64,000 nt of DNA from positions 41,327 through 105,326 of the forward strand of contig CAKOHE010000063.1 in NCBI GenBank assembly GCA_934047225.1, written 5' to 3'. The stretch is from Ypsolopha sequella. Its lineage: Eukaryota > Arthropoda > Insecta > Lepidoptera > Ypsolophidae. The position numbers and the translations under genes are program-made. The notes under the pieces were generated by a model. It was not told the origin of the DNA and did no database searches. It saw only the letters and a program-made list of their open reading frames with translations. The first letter of the stretch is position 1. Each line of letters starts with the position of its first letter. This document shows, piece by piece, positions 1-10,439 of this stretch.

Positions 1-805
1 GGGAAATTAAAAATAGCTGTACGTATTTCTGACGCTCAACAATTTACAATTAATTACTAAAGCAGCTTGAATACTTACCAGTACAAGAATTATAAAAAGG
101 AGAATCTGCGTTTACACATTATTTAGATGAAGTAGCAAAATGCTGTCCACTTTTATTTTCATTTCCAGATCGCGATTGGTGATACGAAACCAACGAGTGA
201 CCGCCGTGGGACACGGCAGACGCAGGATGGCCGAGTGTTAAGAGGCCAATGCAAAAGGCTCCCAACTACGATTCGACGCGAGTGCAAAATTGGTCGGAAT
301 ACTGCCGTCCCTCTCAGGCGCGCGCGCGCAGCTGTGTGTGTGTGTACCATTCATTCATAACCATAACGTCTCGAATGCACTATGTTCATGATTTGCTTTT
401 TTTTGTTTTCTACGTCGGGGAATCGTAAGTGAACATACCTACTAGTAATGCGTTTTATGGAAATTCCTCTACAAGTCAATGCCTGTATCTCGAATTATTT
501 ATTTATCAAAATATAAGGATATCTGGAGATCGAGGCTTTGTAGAGAAAACCTACCTAAAGTAATTGTACCAAGTGCGAGTCGGACCCACAAACCGAGGCT
601 TCCGTACAAACTTATAGGTTTAGAAAAAGGGTATTGTATTGACAGGGTACTAAACCCTAAAAAGATTATGATAAATTATTCCAGTTGCAGTTATGAAGTA
701 CCAACTTGACACTTGCGTACAAAAAAAGTAAAATTTAGTAATCAGAAAGATCACTCAACAATCTGGTTTATAGGATTTAGATTTTTACCACACGTTGGTT
801 GTAAG
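1..805. other. Gene-free stretch
   Basis: No coding region is supported; the short open frames lack recognisable motifs. The stretch holds a short alternating CG then TG run near 315-345 and, at about 569-650, a diverged piece of the dispersed repeat found in fuller form at 53108-53401. Confidence 0.6.
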
Positions 806-960
806 CAGCGGTAGCTCAGGGGTAGAACGCAGGCCTAGCAATCTTGAGGTTCCAAGTTCGATCCCCGGTCGGATTTGTGCCCGAAGTACGGCGATAGAGC
901 TCACCACCAGAGCTGTCACATGGACCAAATATAAGCCCTAAGTTGGTTCGTTCAAATAGG
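806..960 (+). repeat. tRNA-derived SINE-like sequence
   Basis: A polymerase III promoter-like pair is visible: an A-box-like 'tagctcaggggtag' at 812-825 and a B-box-like 'gttcgatcc' at 856-864, spaced as in a tRNA. The flanks do not form an acceptor stem, so this is a SINE head rather than a tRNA gene. Downstream, 'ccgaagtacggcgata' (881-896) recurs exactly at 22281-22296, which suggests a shared repeat module. The 3' end is not clear. Confidence 0.55.
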
Positions 961-1205
961 ACTCGGACCTGGTCCGATGGACTATTATGGTGAGCCCTAA
1001 ACTCCAGCGGACCGAACGGACTAGCCCTATTTCGGTAAAAAACCGGTCAGGCCCGAGTTGGTCCGAAACAGTCCGTTAGATTACTTTAATAGAGTTATGC
1101 AATAAATGCTGTGCTACAATTTGATAAATAGTCGAAAAAATGTCGTGTATTTTATTGAATAGTATTGAAATACCTGAAAGCTTCGATTAAGAGGATGGCA
1201 TACCC

Positions 1206-1292
1206 TAGCAACTTTTTTTTAATTTCCGTCCAGCACAATAAGTCTAATGGCAAAGACCTTATTTGCTTTTCATAGAAGCGATTATATGTTGG
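1206..1292 (+). repeat. Dispersed repeat fragment (family also at 46600-46681)
   Basis: About 85 bases match 46600-46681 with scattered substitutions, including the shared core 'gtccaacacaaaaagtc'-like segment and 'gcgattata'. The match stops at the left edge of the fold-back element at 1293, so that element appears to have inserted into, or replaced part of, a copy of this repeat. Confidence 0.6.
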
Positions 1293-2258
1293 AAAAAAAA
1301 TTGTTTTGGCCATATCTTCGGAACTGAAGGTGGTACATCCCTAGGGGTCGGACCATAAAGTGCCAAAAAAGTTTTTTTTTTTTTTTTAATGTCAAAACTT
1401 TAACCACCCGTATCTCCTAGACGGCTTGAGTTAGACCCATGTTGATGGGTGTCTAAGAAAAGGTCTCGCCGAGATCTAGCTCCCCCCAGTGTCAAAACTT
1501 TAACGGCTCGTATCTCCCAAAAAAATTTGATCGGACTCGGCCTCGCTGGCGCGTTCTCCGTCCTCACATGCTCGTTTTTCGGCCTCGCTAGAAAGACACT
1601 TGAAGGCTCGGCCTTCGGCCTCGCCATTAGATCCGAAGAAATGTCCGATCAAATTTTTTTCAAAAAAGTGTCAAAATCCTTGTCGGTTGTCAAAAAGTGT
1701 CAAATTTAACAATGAATTCGTAATCACCGACCCTATTTGCCCCTTGATACCGAGTTTCAAGCGAATCGGAGCACTTTTTTGGACCTGTCAAAAAATGTCA
1801 AAACCTGTCAAATGTCAAATTTTTTTATGCGGTCGGGAAGCCCTTGGCAAACCGATCACTAAAGTCGAAACCGCAACTCGCTAGGATTTACGGTTCGGGA
1901 GATATAGCCGATCAAAGTTTTGGCAAAAATATATTTTTTTTCGACTTTTTTTTTTTTTTTTCATTTTCAGTTAGAGCTCGTCGAGCCCTTTTCTTAGAGT
2001 ACCATGAACATGGGTCTAGCTTCAGCCGTTTGGGAGATACGGGCCGTTAAAGTTTTGACACTGTGGGGGGCTAGATCTCGGCGAGACCTTTTCTTAGACA
2101 CCCATCAACATGGGTCTAACTCAAGCCGTCTAGGAGATACGGGCGGTTAAAGTTTTGACATTAAAAAAAAAAAAAAAACTTTTTTGGCACCCTATGGTCC
2201 GACCCCTAGGGATGTACCACCTTCCGTTCCGAAGATATGGCCAAAACAATTTTTTTTT
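1293..2258. mobile_element. Fold-back element with about 225-bp inverted arms
   Basis: The left arm (about 1293-1520) is the reverse complement of the right arm (about 2031-2258), including the oligo-A/oligo-T tracts. I count only a handful of mismatches, so the arms are about 97% alike. The right arm is preceded by a second, degenerate direct copy of about 90 bp (1973-2062 against 2071-2162). The centre is rich in 'gtcaaaa' motifs and poly-T. No transposase frame is present. This fits a non-autonomous DNA transposon of the fold-back/MITE type; the superfamily is not identified and no clear target duplication was found. Confidence 0.75.
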
Positions 2259-3429
2259 CGGTACATCCCTTAAAAAAAAAAAGGCAAACAAACACGCATG
2301 CATAGCATAGTAAAGTAATCGTCACTGACTGAGTTATGTCAGTTATCGAGCGAGCAACTAAAGTATAATGCAAAACTATTGTACCCTAACCCAAAGGAGG
2401 CCCCAGGCCCAGACGCGCGAATCCACGCGACATCTCTCTATATCTCTACTGTGTGAATGTGTGCGTGCGTCAAACAAGATGCGACACAGCTACTAGCCGT
2501 TCAGAATGTGTACTGAATACGGGCGTATTTCGTAATACCAAAAATGTTGAATGAAAACTTAATGTGTTTTAAATTTCGTTTTATAATCTGTAACTTGATA
2601 ACATATGCTATGTTTCCGCTCGAACAATATCTTACGTTTTGTTGTTTTTAATACAAAACAAATAAGAAGAAAACGGGTAATTTACGGTGTAAAAATGTGC
2701 GAATTGCAAATCGCTGACATTTCGTTTCAGGTTAGTATTTTGGAAGGAAACATTAGCATGAACCTATAAAAATACTGTCTTAATCAGAATAACAGCATAA
2801 TTTGGTTGAAATATGCTCGAATTGCAAATGATTTTGGTATTACGTTTGTATGGATAATTATATTGGCATCGGCCTCTTAACCATCGACCCCTATTCCCGC
2901 CAGTAACTCCGAGCACGTGTCATCACAACGCAACTATCATGACTTCCTTTGATTAAATTTATATGAAATAATTAGTATGTGTGTATCAAATGATTATGAA
3001 TATTATTAGTTTTGTTTGGTTAGAATTTATATTTAGGGATTTGTATAATCTCCGCTTTTTCTAGTTATTTATTTTGGCGCCGACTACAGTGGCGCCAAGG
3101 TTGTCATTTTAATCAGTATCAACAACTGTATTTTTCAAATATGTACCAGTTACTTTGTAAATACTCGTTACAATTATCTCCGAATTATATCATGTATTTA
3201 TATAGCCGTAAAACTAGAATTCAATGGTTAGAATCTTTTGTTTAGAAATTTAAATTATTGTATTCAACTTCCGGTGTAGAAATTGAGCTCGGACATTATA
3301 AAAACGGAGGTAAGATGGAAACAACTCACATTTATCAACTGTACGTTACCTGAATATATTGTAAGGGGAAACGCTGCCCAAATGCACAATGAAGTTTGGA
3401 ACTTAAATAAGCTAAAACTGACTGGGTTT
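2259..3429. other. Gene-free stretch left of the Sm D1 exon
   Basis: No gene seen. It holds poly-A tracts near 2270 and a perfect 8-bp inverted repeat, 'ttggcgcc' with 'ggcgccaa', at 3074-3098. Bases just below 3430 would be the 3' untranslated region of the minus-strand Sm D1 gene, but no convincing polyadenylation signal was picked out. Confidence 0.5.
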
Positions 3430-4746
3430 TCATCGACGGCCCCTGCCTCGGCCGCCGCGGCCGCCACCGCCTCTCGAGCCTCCGCCCCCGCCACGGCCTC
3501 TCCCGCGCCCGCCTCGAGCACCACCACCAGGTACGAACATCGAGTGGGCCGACTCGGTTAAGTACCTGGGATGCCACATAGATCGCCGGCTACGCATGGG
3601 GCCTCAGGTTGATCACGCCGTCCGCCAAACCAAGGCGGCAAGGGCGCTCCTGAGGCCCGTGCTAACATCAAGACTTCCACTTCGGACCAAGACGATGATC
3701 TACAAGACGTACCTGCGCTCCCGCCTTACTTATGCGGCGCCTGCGTGGTACGGCTTGGCATCTGCGACCAACCGGCAGAGACTTCAGGCGCAACAAAACA
3801 TTGCCCTGCGTGCAATCACCGGCGCACACTACCTAACGAGGAACACGACCATCGCAACGGATCTGGGGGTTGAGAGCGTTGAAGAGTTCGTGCGCCGTTT
3901 GGCCCGTGTCATCTATGACCGGGCCGACAACGGCCCGCACGAGCATCTCCGTGTACTCGCCCCCACGTACGACAGATCCCCCACCGGACGACCCTACCCT
4001 CGAGAGCTGCTGCGTGAGTCATCCGCGAGCAGCTCAGAAGAAGATGTCGGAGATTGAAGACGGACTGGGCTGCCGGTGACGTTACCACCGGCAGTCATGA
4101 AAAGGGAGTGGAACTGCCGGTCGTACAGCCGGCGGCCCGTCACGACGCGATCTCCGACATGCCGCCAACCATCATATTGGCGGCCCCCCCCGGACCCGCG
4201 GGTTGAAGCCCGCGGAGTTGAAGCCCGGGCAAAGATGTATACATCAAAGCCCGTACCTTCGACCGCCCTTCGGGCGGCCGAAGACGACCCACGTATCGCA
4301 CCACCGCCTCTCAGGCCTTCGCGCCCGCCTCGAGCACCACCGCCTCTCGGGCCTCCGCGCCCGCCTCGAGCACCACCGCCTCTCGGGCCTCCGCGCCCGC
4401 CACGGCCTCTCCCGCGCCCGCCTCGAGCACCACCGCCTCTCGGGCCTCCGCGCCCGCCACGGCCTCTCCCGCGCCCGCCTCGAGCACCACCGCCTCTCGG
4501 GCCTCCGGGCCCGCCTTGAGCACCACCGCCTCTCGGGCCTCCGGGCCCGCCTCGAGCACCACCGCCTCTCGGGCCTCCGGGCCCGCCTCGAGCACCACCG
4601 CCCCGCGGGAAGCCATCGCGTTTACCGCGGCCTCTCGGCGCATCATCGATGAGCAAAGTCTCCAGCGGTAGACTGTCAGGGAGGATGTAATATCTAATAT
4701 CGTTTCCTCTGATACTGAGCGTCTCCAGTTGAATAGGTTCACGGTT
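3430..4746 (-). CDS. SNRPD1: Sm D1 snRNP core protein, 3' exon with LINE-interrupted RGG tail
   Basis: Read leftwards from about 4746, the frame gives the C-terminal half of Sm D1: TLKNREP, then the Sm2-motif region with [13 protein letters not shown], then [13 protein letters not shown], followed by an arginine-glycine tail. Sm D1 is a subunit of the heptameric Sm ring around spliceosomal snRNAs, and its RG tail is normally dimethylated and binds SMN. The RG tail is a minisatellite of 12- and 19-codon units (4300-4593). A LINE piece (3526-4297, opposite strand) splits it; beyond that piece the tail resumes and ends in GRGRR then TGA at 3430-3432. As it stands, translation would run from the RGG array into antisense LINE and stop near 3994, giving about 100 foreign residues. 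The N-terminal Sm1 exon or exons are not in sight. The best splice acceptor is the AG at 4747-4748, yet homology (T-L-K) begins three codons before it, so the exon edge is unsettled. It may be the working gene, an allele or a partial pseudogene. Confidence 0.75.
3526..4297 (+). mobile_element. 5'-truncated jockey-like LINE, reverse transcriptase C-terminal end
   Basis: From 3530 to 4057 one frame encodes the end of a jockey-superfamily reverse transcriptase: [12 protein letters not shown], then [22 protein letters not shown], then [15 protein letters not shown], and a [10 protein letters not shown] segment. These are the thumb and C-terminal landmarks of such LINEs. The rest of ORF2, including the catalytic site, is missing, as expected of 5' truncation. 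The 3' untranslated part (4058-4297) has strong hairpins, such as 'gccgccaa' with 'ttggcggc' near 4161-4184, and no poly-A tail. It lies between two copies of 'gcaccacc' (3518-3525 and 4298-4305), probably the target-site duplication, though the target is itself repetitive. It is antisense to Sm D1. Confidence 0.8.
4300..4593 (-). repeat. Coding minisatellite for the Sm D1 RGG tail, seven units
   Basis: Seven tandem units start at 4300, 4336, 4372, 4429, 4486, 4522 and 4558. Five are 36 bp and two (4372 and 4429) are 57 bp; both lengths are whole codons. On the minus strand each encodes [13 protein letters not shown] RGG peptides. Part of an eighth unit follows, and a remnant of the array sits at 3433-3525 beyond the LINE insertion. 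Units differ by a few third-position-type changes, which points to slippage or unequal exchange within a coding tail. Confidence 0.9.
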
Positions 4747-4749
4747 CTT

Positions 4750-5418
4750 CAAAGTGAAAGGAAGAAGATGGGGGAGGCCTTTGCCCGACAATGGGATGAA
4801 CTATACCTAGTTACCTAAATAAAGTGAATGATAAGTGAATTAAGTCTTTATTTTACACAAATGACATTTTCATGCAATCTTATTATGAACTTTTGAAATA
4901 ATATTAAATCTTTTACTGTGTGGTGATAATTATAATTTATTTTTAAGTTAAGTTTAACCTCTGACATGTTATTCTTAATTTTATTGTTATAATTGTTTTT
5001 AAACATGTCGGTCTGTATTAAAATCTATAGTTTGGCTTAATATAATATAATATAATAGACCAAGTATTATATGGTATAGAGGTTCTCCAAGTAAGGATTT
5101 TTTTTTTTTATTTGCGCAATGAAACTTTCATTGAGATGTTATTCAGCATGATCAATAGAATAGATCACTCGCATTTGGTTTCATTTCGGAATAATATTTG
5201 TTTTACCTGACTGAAAACATAGTGTGGGAATTAGCGTCAGAGATTAGGATGGTAGGAACTAGGAAATAAAACAATATGTACTTATTATAAAGTAGGTATA
5301 TGACGTAACATTTATTGATTAGTTTAAATTAATAGGTACATACAGTAACATGACTTTTTTTTCTTTGGCAGCAGAACACTGCATTTATACGTACTATCTA
5401 CTAATTATCACAATTCTT
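4750..5418. other. AT-rich stretch, probable Sm D1 intron or flank
   Basis: No gene seen. If the Sm D1 gene is real and continues upstream on the minus strand, this is intronic and the BEL/Pao element at 5424-11694 sits in the same intron in the same orientation. I searched by eye for the Sm1 exon here and up to 16 kb and did not find it. Confidence 0.45.
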
Positions 5419-5423
5419 ACAAG
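5419..5423. repeat. Target-site duplication ACAAG, left copy (BEL-2)
   Basis: ACAAG lies immediately left of the LTR at 5424 and again immediately right of the other LTR at 11695-11699. Five bases is a usual BEL/Pao duplication length, so the element entered as one unit and has not been rearranged at its ends. Confidence 0.9.
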
Positions 5424-5598
5424 TGTGGCGTGCTGGTCATTTAATTATTAAAACCACATTAAATTTGATGTAGCGGACTGTATTTAAAGGTATAATTAGG
5501 TAAGCGATACAAGACGACGTGGATTTAGAACAACGGTTAGTGTACAACTAAATAATATGTAGGTAGCTTTATAGTATATGTGCGATTAGCCTCGTACA
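5424..5598 (-). repeat. 3' LTR of BEL-2, 175 bp
   Basis: It is identical, base for base as far as I can read, to 11520-11694. On the minus strand it begins TGTACGAGG and ends CGCCACA, giving the TG...CA termini expected of an LTR. Identity of the two LTRs implies recent insertion. Confidence 0.92.
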
Positions 5599-6401
5599 TA
5601 ACTGGGGCCGGCGGCAAAAATGTGAAATGACCGTGAATCATATTTAAAAAAAAAAAACAAAAGCACTAAAATTATGTCGATAAGTAGCTTGAACATCATT
5701 TCAGAAAAGCCATGCTAACATTTACTATAGTATATGCATCTTTAGTATTTATTATATAATTACAGTGACTGTTTCTGTTATACCAAAAAATCTACTGAAA
5801 AAGAAAACTTTGTTTTAATTTCACTTGCCCCAGTGAGACTATAAAGTTATATAATCTTTAACATACAATTTCAAAATATATAAATGATTCAGATTATGTA
5901 ACTTAAAGTAAAAAGTAATGTTTAAATTAGGTACCTATGTACTTCATAACAATGTCTGGCGTTGAACTATAGTTTAACTTTATGTGTAACAAAAGGCAAA
6001 AAGTCATTCACCAGACAGAGATAAGCTCAGACTTATCCAAACCAGTCCTGAAATCATTATACAAGTATAAAGAAAAATACTGGATAGACATCAGTTATTA
6101 AATATAGAGGAACTTATAGATAGTAGCTTATTTACCATACTTTTAATTTAACAACTATATTAATTATTTCTTACACTTACATTATCATGTGCGGTGAAAC
6201 AGGTATATTTTGCTTAAACTAAAAAAAAAAAAAAAAAAAAAAAAAACTTATTCTAACAAGACTTAGGAGCCAATTGAAAGATAGCTCACTAAGAAAAAAC
6301 CTCATACAATATATGTATGCAGGGTATCACATACAAAAAACCCTAAGACGAATCCAGCAGCTCACTGACGAGAAGCACACAGCAGACCTAAAAGGTATTT
6401 A
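5599..6401 (-). other. 3' untranslated region of BEL-2
   Basis: This non-coding part lies between the stop codon and the 3' LTR. It contains a run of 26 A on the plus strand (6221-6246). No strong polypurine tract is evident beside the LTR; the bordering bases are GC-rich ('ggggccggcggc' on the plus strand). Confidence 0.6.
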
Positions 6402-9400
6402 TTATTCTAAGGGTAAGACACATACTTTTGTGACACTTGTGCGTATTACTGTGCCTTTACTAGTTTTAACAGTTAAAGCTCTAACTTTGCCATCTGAGCC
6501 CGGGAATACATCTATTATACGAGCTGTTAACCAGTGCAGTGGTTTAACGTGCTCATCTTTTAATAGTACTAATAAGCCTACTTTTAAGTTTGGCATATCA
6601 TTGCGCCATTTTGGCCTGTCCTGTAACTTGCAATTGTTGAAAAAGCGATAAATAATAGCTACAATTCTTTTGAGCTTATTAATATTTGAGTATTGAGAAA
6701 ACAAATTACAACTTTTGCATTCTTTTTCAACACATTTTTTCTGTGAAGCAGCATTACAAACATTCGTCTGTATTAAACTTTCATTACGAACTTTTTCTAG
6801 AAATTCATTGGGAAGATCTACATTTTTATTACAGTGAATGTACTTCACTGCCTTTAAAAACTGTGGTCCATGCCACCATAGATCATTGTTTTGTAGCAAA
6901 TGAGGTTCTACGCCTCTAGAAAGGCAATCAGCGGGATTTTCCGCGGTATTTACATAAAGCCAAGAAAAATCTTGAGTTAAATCACGAATAATTTTAACTC
7001 TATTTGCTACATAAACAGTGAGCTTCACGGGCTCTGTATTAAGCCAAGCTAACACAATTTTTGATTCAACATATAAATATACCTTTGTATTAAATTTTGA
7101 TTTTATAGTATCATGAACTTTCTTTGACAATTTTGCTAACAATAATGCACTATTTAGCTCTAATCTTGGCGTGGTTAATGGCTTTATAGGATTAATCCTA
7201 GATTTTGAGCACAATAAATTAACCTCAACCTTTCCATCCTCAGCAATTGTTCTTAGATACAGGCAACAGCAATAGCATTTATTCGAAGCATCAGAAAAGC
7301 CAATTATTTCAATTAGCTTTACCTTGTGTGTATTTAAATTTCTTGGCACTACAATATTTGACATTCTCATAATATTCTTAGCAAAATCTCTGAATTGCTT
7401 ATTAATGTGTGCTGGTAGCGTTGAATTCCAAGACATTTTGAGCAACCAAGTTTGTTGCATTAGTATCTTTGCTAACACAATTACTGGACCAACGAGACCT
7501 AAAGGGTCAAAAATTTTGCTCAAAAAGCTTAAAAGCTGTCTTTTAGTGTAAACATCTAACAACTCTTGCTGAGGACAAGTAATACTAAAAACATCAATTT
7601 TTACATTGTATTTTATGCCTAAAGTTTTTACAAAGGTATTATCATCTTTGCATAAATCAATTTCACTTAAATTTTGCTCACACTTTGGTATCCCTTCTAG
7701 CACCTGATCATTATTTGCACACCATTTGTGTAACTCAAAGCTGCCTTGTTTTAAAAGCTCACATAACTGTTCTTTTATTTTGCATAATTCAGTAATGCTG
7801 TTACTACCAGCATTTATATCATCTACATATGTATTATTTAGAATTATGTCAGATCCTAATGGATATTGATCTTTGAATTGATGTGCTAACTGATTTAAAC
7901 ATCTTGTTGCCAGAAAAGTTGAGCTTTTTAAACCATATGTTACTGTTTGTAACTGAATACATTTAATTTTTTCTTGTGGTGTGTCCCTCCACAAAATATT
8001 TTGCAATGAGCAATGTGTTTCATTCAAATTTATATTTCTGAACATTTTCTTGATATCAGTAATAAAGACAAACTTATAGAGTCTGAATAATAACAGTATA
8101 TTGAATAATTCGTTTTGCACACAAGGTCCATTCAACATAAGGTCATTTACTGATACTTGAGATTTCTGTTGTGATGAGATATTTTGAGATTTAGTAACCA
8201 TACTACCGTCAAAAACTACACGAAGTCTTGTAGTTTTACTACTCTCATTGATAACAGCGTGATGTGGCAAAAAATAAACTGGACTGTTATCTAAATCATA
8301 ATTTTCAATATCATAAAATCTTGCATGTCCTAAGTCCACATATTCATGTATGAACCTTTTGTATGGTTCCACTAGAACAGGAGTTCTAAAAAATCGTTTT
8401 TCTAGATTATAAAATCTCAAAAGCGCTTGAGATAACGAATCTCCTAATCTGATCTGCTCAAAATCCTGTTTTAACGGCAAAGAAACGGTGAATTTATTAT
8501 CTTTAAGTACAAAAGAATCAGAGAACATCTGCTCGGCAAGCTCATGCTCAGACGTGGCCTCTGTGAAAACTTCTGGAACCCGTTCACATTCCCAAAGCTG
8601 TTGTAAAGAGCTCTGTATGGAATCTAAACTCTCAACATTACAGGACTTGTCTAAAATAGGTAACTCTGAATCCTCAGCTTGAACATTACTGCAAAAATTA
8701 CTAACTGGGTACTTTGAGAAATTAGGAGCCTGTGGTACCTTTCCAGCAACAACAAATCCGAAACGTGTGTTGTGTAAACATAGGCTTCCAGGTAAAACAG
8801 GAAACTGCTCTCGTAATAATATCTCAAAGAAAACATCACAACCTAAAAGAATACTGATTTTTTCAGTATTGTAAAAATCACTATCTGCTAACTGCACATA
8901 AGGCGGTATAACAAGATTTTCCCTATTAATTTTAAATTGAGGCAAATCACATGTTATGTTTTCAACAACACAACATGATATTTGCTTTTTGAAATCGTTA
9001 GTAGTTGAATGGATCTCGAATTCTGCTTTTTGTGAGGACGTACTTGACCTATCACAAATACCATTAATTACACTTTGCTCATTGAAAAGTTTACATTTGA
9101 TTTTGTTTGCAACATCAGACAAACAAAATGACAGCTGACTCCCCGAGTCGCATAAAGCCTTTACATAGATAGGATTGCCATTTTTTCTATATAGCTTTAC
9201 CTTTATAGAAGGTAATAAAACATTGTCATACTTGCACATAGACAAAGCAACTTGCTGCGCAGTAGCATTAGATTTTTTAACAATTTCATCTTCATGTAGC
9301 AATGTGTTGTGCCCTTCTTTACAGCTAGCACATTTAAAAACATAGTGACACCTGCCAGCGTGCACATTTAAGCAAAGCCTGCATAACCTTTTAGCCTGAG

Positions 9401-10439
9401 CGTGACTTATTCGTTCAGATGGCAAAGCTAGTTTAAATTTTTCGCATTGATAAAGTTTATGGAACCTGGAACTGCAGTAACTACAAGCTGGTTTCGCTGT
9501 GTGCTTCCCTCCAGCAGCTAGTAGACTCGTCCGGTAGGGCTTCTTTACTGAACCACCTGGCTGCGCCTGCTCGAGATCAGCAGTGTCAAGCCCGTCTGCA
9601 CGTTGCTCTAAAAATTTTAGAAAAGTATCTAGTTTAGGTAAGGTGTCTCCTTTAACCTCCATATTGAAGGCTCTGTATGTGTATTGATCTAACTTGCGCC
9701 TTAACACACACAACACAAATAAATCCCAGTGTTCTATAGGAACATCTAGGTTTTGTAACGCAGCGAGATGCTGCTTTGTAGCGTTTAAAATCTGTCTCAG
9801 ATTGGAACTATCCGCTCTTTTAATAATTGGCAAATCCAAAATGCCAGAAACATGATGATAAATCATTTTTAACTTATTGTCATAATTATCATCTAGTATT
9901 TTTAAAGCATTATCATAGTTTCCATCACAAAGGCTAAGGTGTTTTATCATGTCAGCAGGCTCACCTTCCAGGAAGGTCTTCAAGTAATAAAATTTATCAA
10001 TTTTTGACAAACTATCGTCCGAGTGAATCATGCTTTTGAATAAATTGATAAAATTAGTGTATTCACTTACTTGTCCACTAAATTTTTGAATTTCCATTTT
10101 TGGAAGTTGCCTGCAGGACGGCTTTTTGGCACTGCTACCTCCTAAATTACCTGAGTTACACATTTTATTGGTGTAGGATTCATACGTGGCCAGGCCAGTG
10201 AGATATTTTGTTTCTACACCAGCAAAATCCTCGGAATTTGTAGGATCTAAAACAGAAACGTCTATATTAGCTTCACAATATTCGTTGAAGGTTGAAGTCA
10301 ACCTCTGTGCGTTCACCAGATATTGCTGGATGGACGCTGTTTCCTTATTTTCTTCGTCCATCACAAAATTATAAAGCCTAGTGATAGTACCTTTCAATTG
10401 GCCCCTGTATGCGATTAAACGCTTTAAATCTTCGCCCAT
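6402..10439 (-). CDS. BEL/Pao Gag-protease-RT-RNase H polyprotein lacking integrase (BEL-2)
   Basis: One open frame of 1,345 codons. In order: a Gag-like domain of the DUF1759 type (about residues 100-290), cysteine/histidine knuckles (about 319-385, ending CKEGHNTLLH), an aspartic protease with D-S-G at 431-433, a reverse transcriptase with catalytic YVDD at 871-874, and RNase H with GFSDAS (Asp 1050). After IIYRFFNN (near residue 1270) the sequence passes directly into KWRNDMPNLKVG and the LLVLLKD-type C-terminal domain (DUF5641 class). The zinc-binding and catalytic core of integrase that should lie between them, several hundred residues, are absent with the frame kept. The start ATG has a good context (AAAATGG). 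The element is flanked by identical LTRs and a target duplication, so this deleted form seems to have transposed. It must have used integrase supplied in trans, or lost its own after insertion. Confidence 0.9.
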   Translation of the reverse strand: MGEDLKRLIAYRGQLKGTITRLYNFVMDEENKETASIQQYLVNAQRLTSTFNEYCEANIDVSVLDPTNSEDFAGVETKYLTGLATYESYTNKMCNSGNLGGSSAKKPSCRQLPKMEIQKFSGQVSEYTNFINLFKSMIHSDDSLSKIDKFYYLKTFLEGEPADMIKHLSLCDGNYDNALKILDDNYDNKLKMIYHHVSGILDLPIIKRADSSNLRQILNATKQHLAALQNLDVPIEHWDLFVLCVLRRKLDQYTYRAFNMEVKGDTLPKLDTFLKFLEQRADGLDTADLEQAQPGGSVKKPYRTSLLAAGGKHTAKPACSYCSSRFHKLYQCEKFKLALPSERISHAQAKRLCRLCLNVHAGRCHYVFKCASCKEGHNTLLHEDEIVKKSNATAQQVALSMCKYDNVLLPSIKVKLYRKNGNPIYVKALCDSGSQLSFCLSDVANKIKCKLFNEQSVINGICDRSSTSSQKAEFEIHSTTNDFKKQISCCVVENITCDLPQFKINRENLVIPPYVQLADSDFYNTEKISILLGCDVFFEILLREQFPVLPGSLCLHNTRFGFVVAGKVPQAPNFSKYPVSNFCSNVQAEDSELPILDKSCNVESLDSIQSSLQQLWECERVPEVFTEATSEHELAEQMFSDSFVLKDNKFTVSLPLKQDFEQIRLGDSLSQALLRFYNLEKRFFRTPVLVEPYKRFIHEYVDLGHARFYDIENYDLDNSPVYFLPHHAVINESSKTTRLRVVFDGSMVTKSQNISSQQKSQVSVNDLMLNGPCVQNELFNILLLFRLYKFVFITDIKKMFRNINLNETHCSLQNILWRDTPQEKIKCIQLQTVTYGLKSSTFLATRCLNQLAHQFKDQYPLGSDIILNNTYVDDINAGSNSITELCKIKEQLCELLKQGSFELHKWCANNDQVLEGIPKCEQNLSEIDLCKDDNTFVKTLGIKYNVKIDVFSITCPQQELLDVYTKRQLLSFLSKIFDPLGLVGPVIVLAKILMQQTWLLKMSWNSTLPAHINKQFRDFAKNIMRMSNIVVPRNLNTHKVKLIEIIGFSDASNKCYCCCLYLRTIAEDGKVEVNLLCSKSRINPIKPLTTPRLELNSALLLAKLSKKVHDTIKSKFNTKVYLYVESKIVLAWLNTEPVKLTVYVANRVKIIRDLTQDFSWLYVNTAENPADCLSRGVEPHLLQNNDLWWHGPQFLKAVKYIHCNKNVDLPNEFLEKVRNESLIQTNVCNAASQKKCVEKECKSCNLFSQYSNINKLKRIVAIIYRFFNNCKLQDRPKWRNDMPNLKVGLLVLLKDEHVKPLHWLTARIIDVFPGSDGKVRALTVKTSKGTVIRTSVTKVCVLPLE

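Noticed and set aside
806..880. tRNA gene
   Set aside because: A- and B-box-like words are present but acceptor and anticodon stems do not pair; a SINE head fits better.
4076..4742. Proline- and alanine-rich open frames opposite or shifted from Sm D1
   Set aside because: Shadows of the RGG-coding minisatellite; the Sm D1 frame alone has a recognisable domain.
5111..5140. Plus-strand 'atgaaactttcattgag' resembling the start of the Sm D1 reading frame
   Set aside because: Wrong strand relative to the Sm D1 exon and similarity stops after a few codons.
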